DNA from: Baffinella frigidus
Lineage: Eukaryota; Cryptophyceae; Cryptomonadales; Baffinellaceae
Length of the DNA: 11,886 bases
Reading direction: 5' to 3'
Assembly: GCA_026770585.1 (NCBI GenBank)
Contig: MU646327.1
Span: forward strand, 247,398 to 259,283
The translations under genes were made by a program, and so were the position numbers. Below, piece by piece: positions 11,401-11,886 of the stretch. The number at the start of each line of letters is the position of its first letter. Positions within the stretch are counted from its first letter, which is position 1. The notes below the pieces were generated by a model that saw nothing but the letters and a program-made list of their open reading frames with translations, was not told the origin of the DNA and made no database searches.

Positions 11401-11768
11401 TGAGATTCAACTCTGGGCAGGTTCCCGAAGTCACCGGCGCCTGCTACGTGGCAGGTGGCGGTACCGACCTTGTTGACGCACGGTGCTCTCGAGTGAATCC
11501 CCTGAGCTCCAACACCTCCCGAGGCGGGCCTATCCCTATCCCACGCCAGTCCTCACATCCAGCTGTGTCTCGCTCTGCAACACTCACGCGTGAGCGACTT
11601 TACACACATCCGACAAAACACTCTCTCACATCAGAGGCCTCTGCCGGCAGGTGACCCTACCGACCCTGGTGATGCACGGCACGGCCGACCAGATCGTGTC
11701 GCACTCGCACAGCGAGGAGCTAGCGCGCGCGCCGTGCGTCAAACGTTCCTGGTTCTGCCAGGGCGCAG
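8241..11768 (+). CDS. Spliced gene: membrane-anchored alpha/beta-hydrolase, 3' partial
   Basis: Seven exons (8241-8459, 8519-8596, 8683-8903, 9046-9249, 9800-10022, 10241-10300, 11651-11768) join in frame into about 374 residues of an alpha/beta-hydrolase-fold serine hydrolase. Seen: an N-terminal basic stretch and hydrophobic segment (about residues 27-56), the LIMTHG oxyanion-type HG motif (167-168), the G-T-S-T-G nucleophile elbow with Ser about 241, and HGTAD with the acid Asp about 348. The reading ends CQGAG at a splice donor. In this superfamily a His often follows such a Gly-rich turn, so the catalytic His is probably in the next exon, outside the window. The order resembles BEM46/ABHD13/ABHD17-like or S33-type hydrolases that act on acyl esters or thioesters at membranes; the substrate cannot be inferred. 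It is divergent from the minus-strand gene. The start ATG at 8241 has A at -3 and begins the protein-like reading. The exon 4-5 and 5-6 junctions are discussed in those entries. Confidence 0.8.
8519..8596 (+). CDS. Hydrolase exon 2 (short, tentative)
   Basis: It encodes 26 residues beginning PPSGFTEFP and ending PIPVRQ. The 5' side is pyrimidine-rich and ends in GAG rather than CAG; the 3' side is a good CAG|GTGGTG donor. Both ends are phase 0 and match exons 1 and 3. A Pro-rich linker between an N-terminal anchor and the first strand of the fold is common in this superfamily. The alternative acceptor CAG at 8526-8528 would give phase 1 and fit exon 1 less well. The exon could also be skipped, since exons 1 and 3 are in phase with each other. 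Confidence 0.5.
8683..8903 (+). CDS. Hydrolase exon 3: first strands and HG oxyanion motif
   Basis: It begins after CCGGCAG and encodes VNTGPEEG..., then YEDVEFKSLDGCTLRGW (the D-G-x-x-L-x-G-W pattern of the first hydrolase strands) and KCLLIMTHGAARD. The final codon is split (CG|C, Arg) in phase 2 at donor GTGTGC. An open reading frame continues to 9249, but its tail is low-complexity Pro/Leu/Arg from the intron, which starts with a C-run and carries a pyrimidine-rich 3' end. Confidence 0.85.
9046..9249 (+). CDS. Hydrolase exon 4: strand before the nucleophile elbow
   Basis: The acceptor is TTGCAG at 9040-9045. It reads RAWLRHCPFLLEAGYTC, then MLFDFHAHGTSD (the D-x-x-x-x-G-x-S strand/turn typical before the lid), a helix with Glu/Asp, and finally LQIALVGT plus AG of a split codon. 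The exon ends before GCACGC, so the donor is GC rather than GT. This choice is forced by the next exon: only AG|C restores G-T-S-T-G. No GT donor nearby gives that motif. Confidence 0.85.
   Translation, partial: PRLAPPLPLPPRGWLHLHALRLPRPRHVRLLRGGRHVARAGGERGRAGRCALGGRRTPDLANRARRH
9397..9536. mobile_element. 140-bp MITE-like hairpin element with 4-bp target duplication
   Basis: Terminal inverted repeats start TTATCCGGGG and end CCCCGGATAA; arms of about 50 bp are nearly perfect. ACCT flanks both ends (9393-9396 and 9537-9540). The core is GGAAAATTACTACA...TGTAGTAATTTTCC. It lies inside hydrolase intron 4 and codes for nothing, so it is a non-autonomous element. Confidence 0.85.
9640..9680. repeat. 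Isolated CCTACGGTAGG palindrome block in hydrolase intron 4
   Basis: AGCCTACGGATTGCCTACGG then TAGGCAGGGGGGCTCCTAC, as in the 3600-4080 region. Confidence 0.7.
9800..10022 (+). CDS. Hydrolase exon 5: nucleophile elbow completion and cap region
   Basis: The first base completes the catalytic Ser codon (AG|C), giving V-G-T-S-T-G-A, then AVASIVASASDEKVHG, VTCIVAENPFLSIPQ (the ENPF-x-S motif seen after the elbow in BEM46/ABHD13-type proteins) and a hydrophobic helix-rich part ending LLCLGK. The preferred end is AAG|GTGCCG at 10022. An alternative is a GA-type donor at 10047, which would add VPNPYIPF; both are phase 0. The acceptor GTGCAG at 9794-9799 was chosen over two upstream AGs because those break the elbow. 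Confidence 0.8.
10060..10202. repeat. Telomere-like CCCTAAA tract in hydrolase intron 5
   Basis: Degenerate CCCTAAA/CCCTGAA/CCCAAAC units on the plus (sense) strand occupy most of the 218-bp intron 10023-10240. Confidence 0.9.
10241..10300 (+). CDS. Hydrolase exon 6
   Basis: It has twenty codons, VMSKLKHLSGPP then SAKEAIAR, between TTCGCAG and an excellent GTGAGT donor; both ends are phase 0. It precedes the strand bearing the catalytic acid. A truncated copy of its 3' half with a donor lies 125 bp downstream (10426-10459). Confidence 0.8.
10426..10459 (+). pseudogene. Partial copy of hydrolase exon 6 with donor
   Basis: It reads SAQEAIAR followed by GTGAAAGCCCAAC, against SAKEAIAR followed by GTGAGTCCCAAC in the parent at 10276-10312. 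The copy keeps frame and a GT donor but lacks the first 12 codons and a recognisable acceptor. Confidence 0.6.
10482..10574. repeat. CCCGAAA heptamer tract in hydrolase intron 6
   Basis: Eight perfect CCCGAAA units from 10483 to 10538, then degenerate ones. This is a variant of the telomere-type heptamer (T to G), C-rich on the sense strand. Confidence 0.9.
10770..10850. repeat. GTTGAC/TTTGTACCGC family copy in hydrolase intron 6
   Basis: ACGTTGACTTATTTGTACCG, then GCATGCCAACTTAAGAATAG and GAGGCAGAGCTAGG, all found in the same order in pieces at 4651-4690, 5068-5114 and, inverted, 565-632 and 778-797. Confidence 0.65.
10895..11003. repeat. Perfect 44-bp inverted repeat, 21-base loop
   Basis: Arms 10895-10938 and 10960-11003 are exact reverse complements (ends TACACCCCG / CGGGGTGTA). 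It lies in hydrolase intron 6 and would fold into a long perfect hairpin in the pre-mRNA. Confidence 0.95.
11031..11173. repeat. 143-bp inverted-repeat element with ACTGAAAACC ends
   Basis: ACTGAAAACCCCCAGCCCGT (left) pairs with the right end GGGCCCGGGGTTTTCAGT with few mismatches. The inside has duplicated GGGCGAAATGACT. Non-coding. Confidence 0.7.
11238..11339. repeat. 27-bp minisatellite in hydrolase intron 6
   Basis: Unit GGTTTACCCCGAGTACAGTC+GATCTAA: three full copies and one 20-bp copy lacking CCCCGAG. All are a multiple of three or near it, so frames stay open, but nothing links it to the gene's exons. Confidence 0.9.
11450..11496 (+). pseudogene. Partial copy of hydrolase exon 7, 5' half
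   Basis: After GGCAG it reads VAVPTLLTHGALE then TGA (11494-11496), against VTLPTLVMHGTAD in exon 7. The catalytic Asp position is Glu and the frame stops, so it is dead as coding sequence. It belongs to a larger direct repeat: TCCCGAGGCGGGC at 11342 and 11517. Confidence 0.6.
11651..11768 (+). CDS. Hydrolase exon 7: strand with catalytic Asp
   Basis: After GCCGGCAG it reads VTLPTLVMHGTADQIVSH, the classic PTLVxHGxxDxIV strand carrying the catalytic Asp of alpha/beta-hydrolases, then SHSEELARAP and SWFCQGA plus one base of a split Gly codon (phase 1). The donor is GTGCGC. Decayed copies of its 5' half (11455-11493) and 3' end (11855-11880) lie on either side. Confidence 0.85.
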
Positions 11769-11845
11769 GTGCGCCTTGCCTTTTTCTCTCTTTCTCTCCC
11801 CCCCGTCTTTTGAAATTTTCGGGGGTATTTTTGTGTGTGTCCATC

Positions 11846-11880
11846 GTTTGGAATTGCCAGGGCGCATGTGCGCCTTGCCT
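11846..11880 (+). pseudogene. Copy of hydrolase exon 7 3' end and donor, donor destroyed
   Basis: TGCCAGGGCGCA-TGTGCGCC at 11855 repeats the exon 7/intron junction at 11756, offset 99 bp. The AG|GT of the parent is AT|GT here. Weaker similarity extends upstream (CGTTTGGAATTGCC against CGTTCCTGGTTCTGCC). Confidence 0.55.
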
Positions 11881-11886
11881 CCCCCC

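Overview
The window looks like nuclear DNA of a microbial eukaryote, probably an alga or other protist. It has spliced genes with short exons rich in G or C at codon third positions, long repeat-filled introns, GC-AG as well as GT-AG introns, and many degenerate TTTAGGG-type (plant/algal telomere-like) tracts. I cannot fix the lineage from sequence alone: a prasinophyte green alga, a haptophyte or a dinoflagellate would all fit. There is no sign of bacterial operon structure, rRNA, tRNA or CRISPR.

Two divergently transcribed genes can be reconstructed by reading exons with compatible splice phases. On the minus strand, from about 7306 down to 939, nine exons give roughly 342 residues of a multi-pass membrane protein with a C-terminal coiled coil. 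I do not recognise its family, and it probably continues below 939. On the plus strand, from 8241 to 11768, seven exons give roughly 374 residues of a membrane-anchored alpha/beta-hydrolase: HG oxyanion motif, G-T-S-T-G nucleophile elbow, and Asp in HGTAD. The catalytic His lies past the window edge. The codon of its catalytic Ser is split by a GC-AG intron. The roughly 0.9 kb between the two start codons (7307-8240) is the presumed shared promoter region.

The introns are the unusual part. Long telomere-like tracts occupy several of them, and in all five long tracts the C-rich strand is the sense strand of the host gene. Minus-gene intron 1 is almost entirely such repeat. Partial copies of neighbouring exons lie beside their parents in both genes (minus-gene exons 5, 7 and 8; plus-gene exons 6 and 7). 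The copies of minus-gene exon 5 include two that are both splice-competent in the same phases, so they could be mutually exclusive alternative exons. Hairpin/MITE-like elements are abundant: one family with a TGTAGTAATTTTC core (one copy has a 4-bp target-site duplication), one with CTTCGAAGGG-type ends, CCTACGGTAGG palindromes, and a perfect 44-bp inverted repeat in plus-gene intron 6.

Layout: 1-938, hairpins and dispersed repeats downstream of minus exon 9; 939-7306, minus gene with repeat-rich introns; 7307-8240, divergent intergenic region; 8241-11886, plus gene, open at the 3' edge. All exon boundaries are read by eye; transcript data would settle them.
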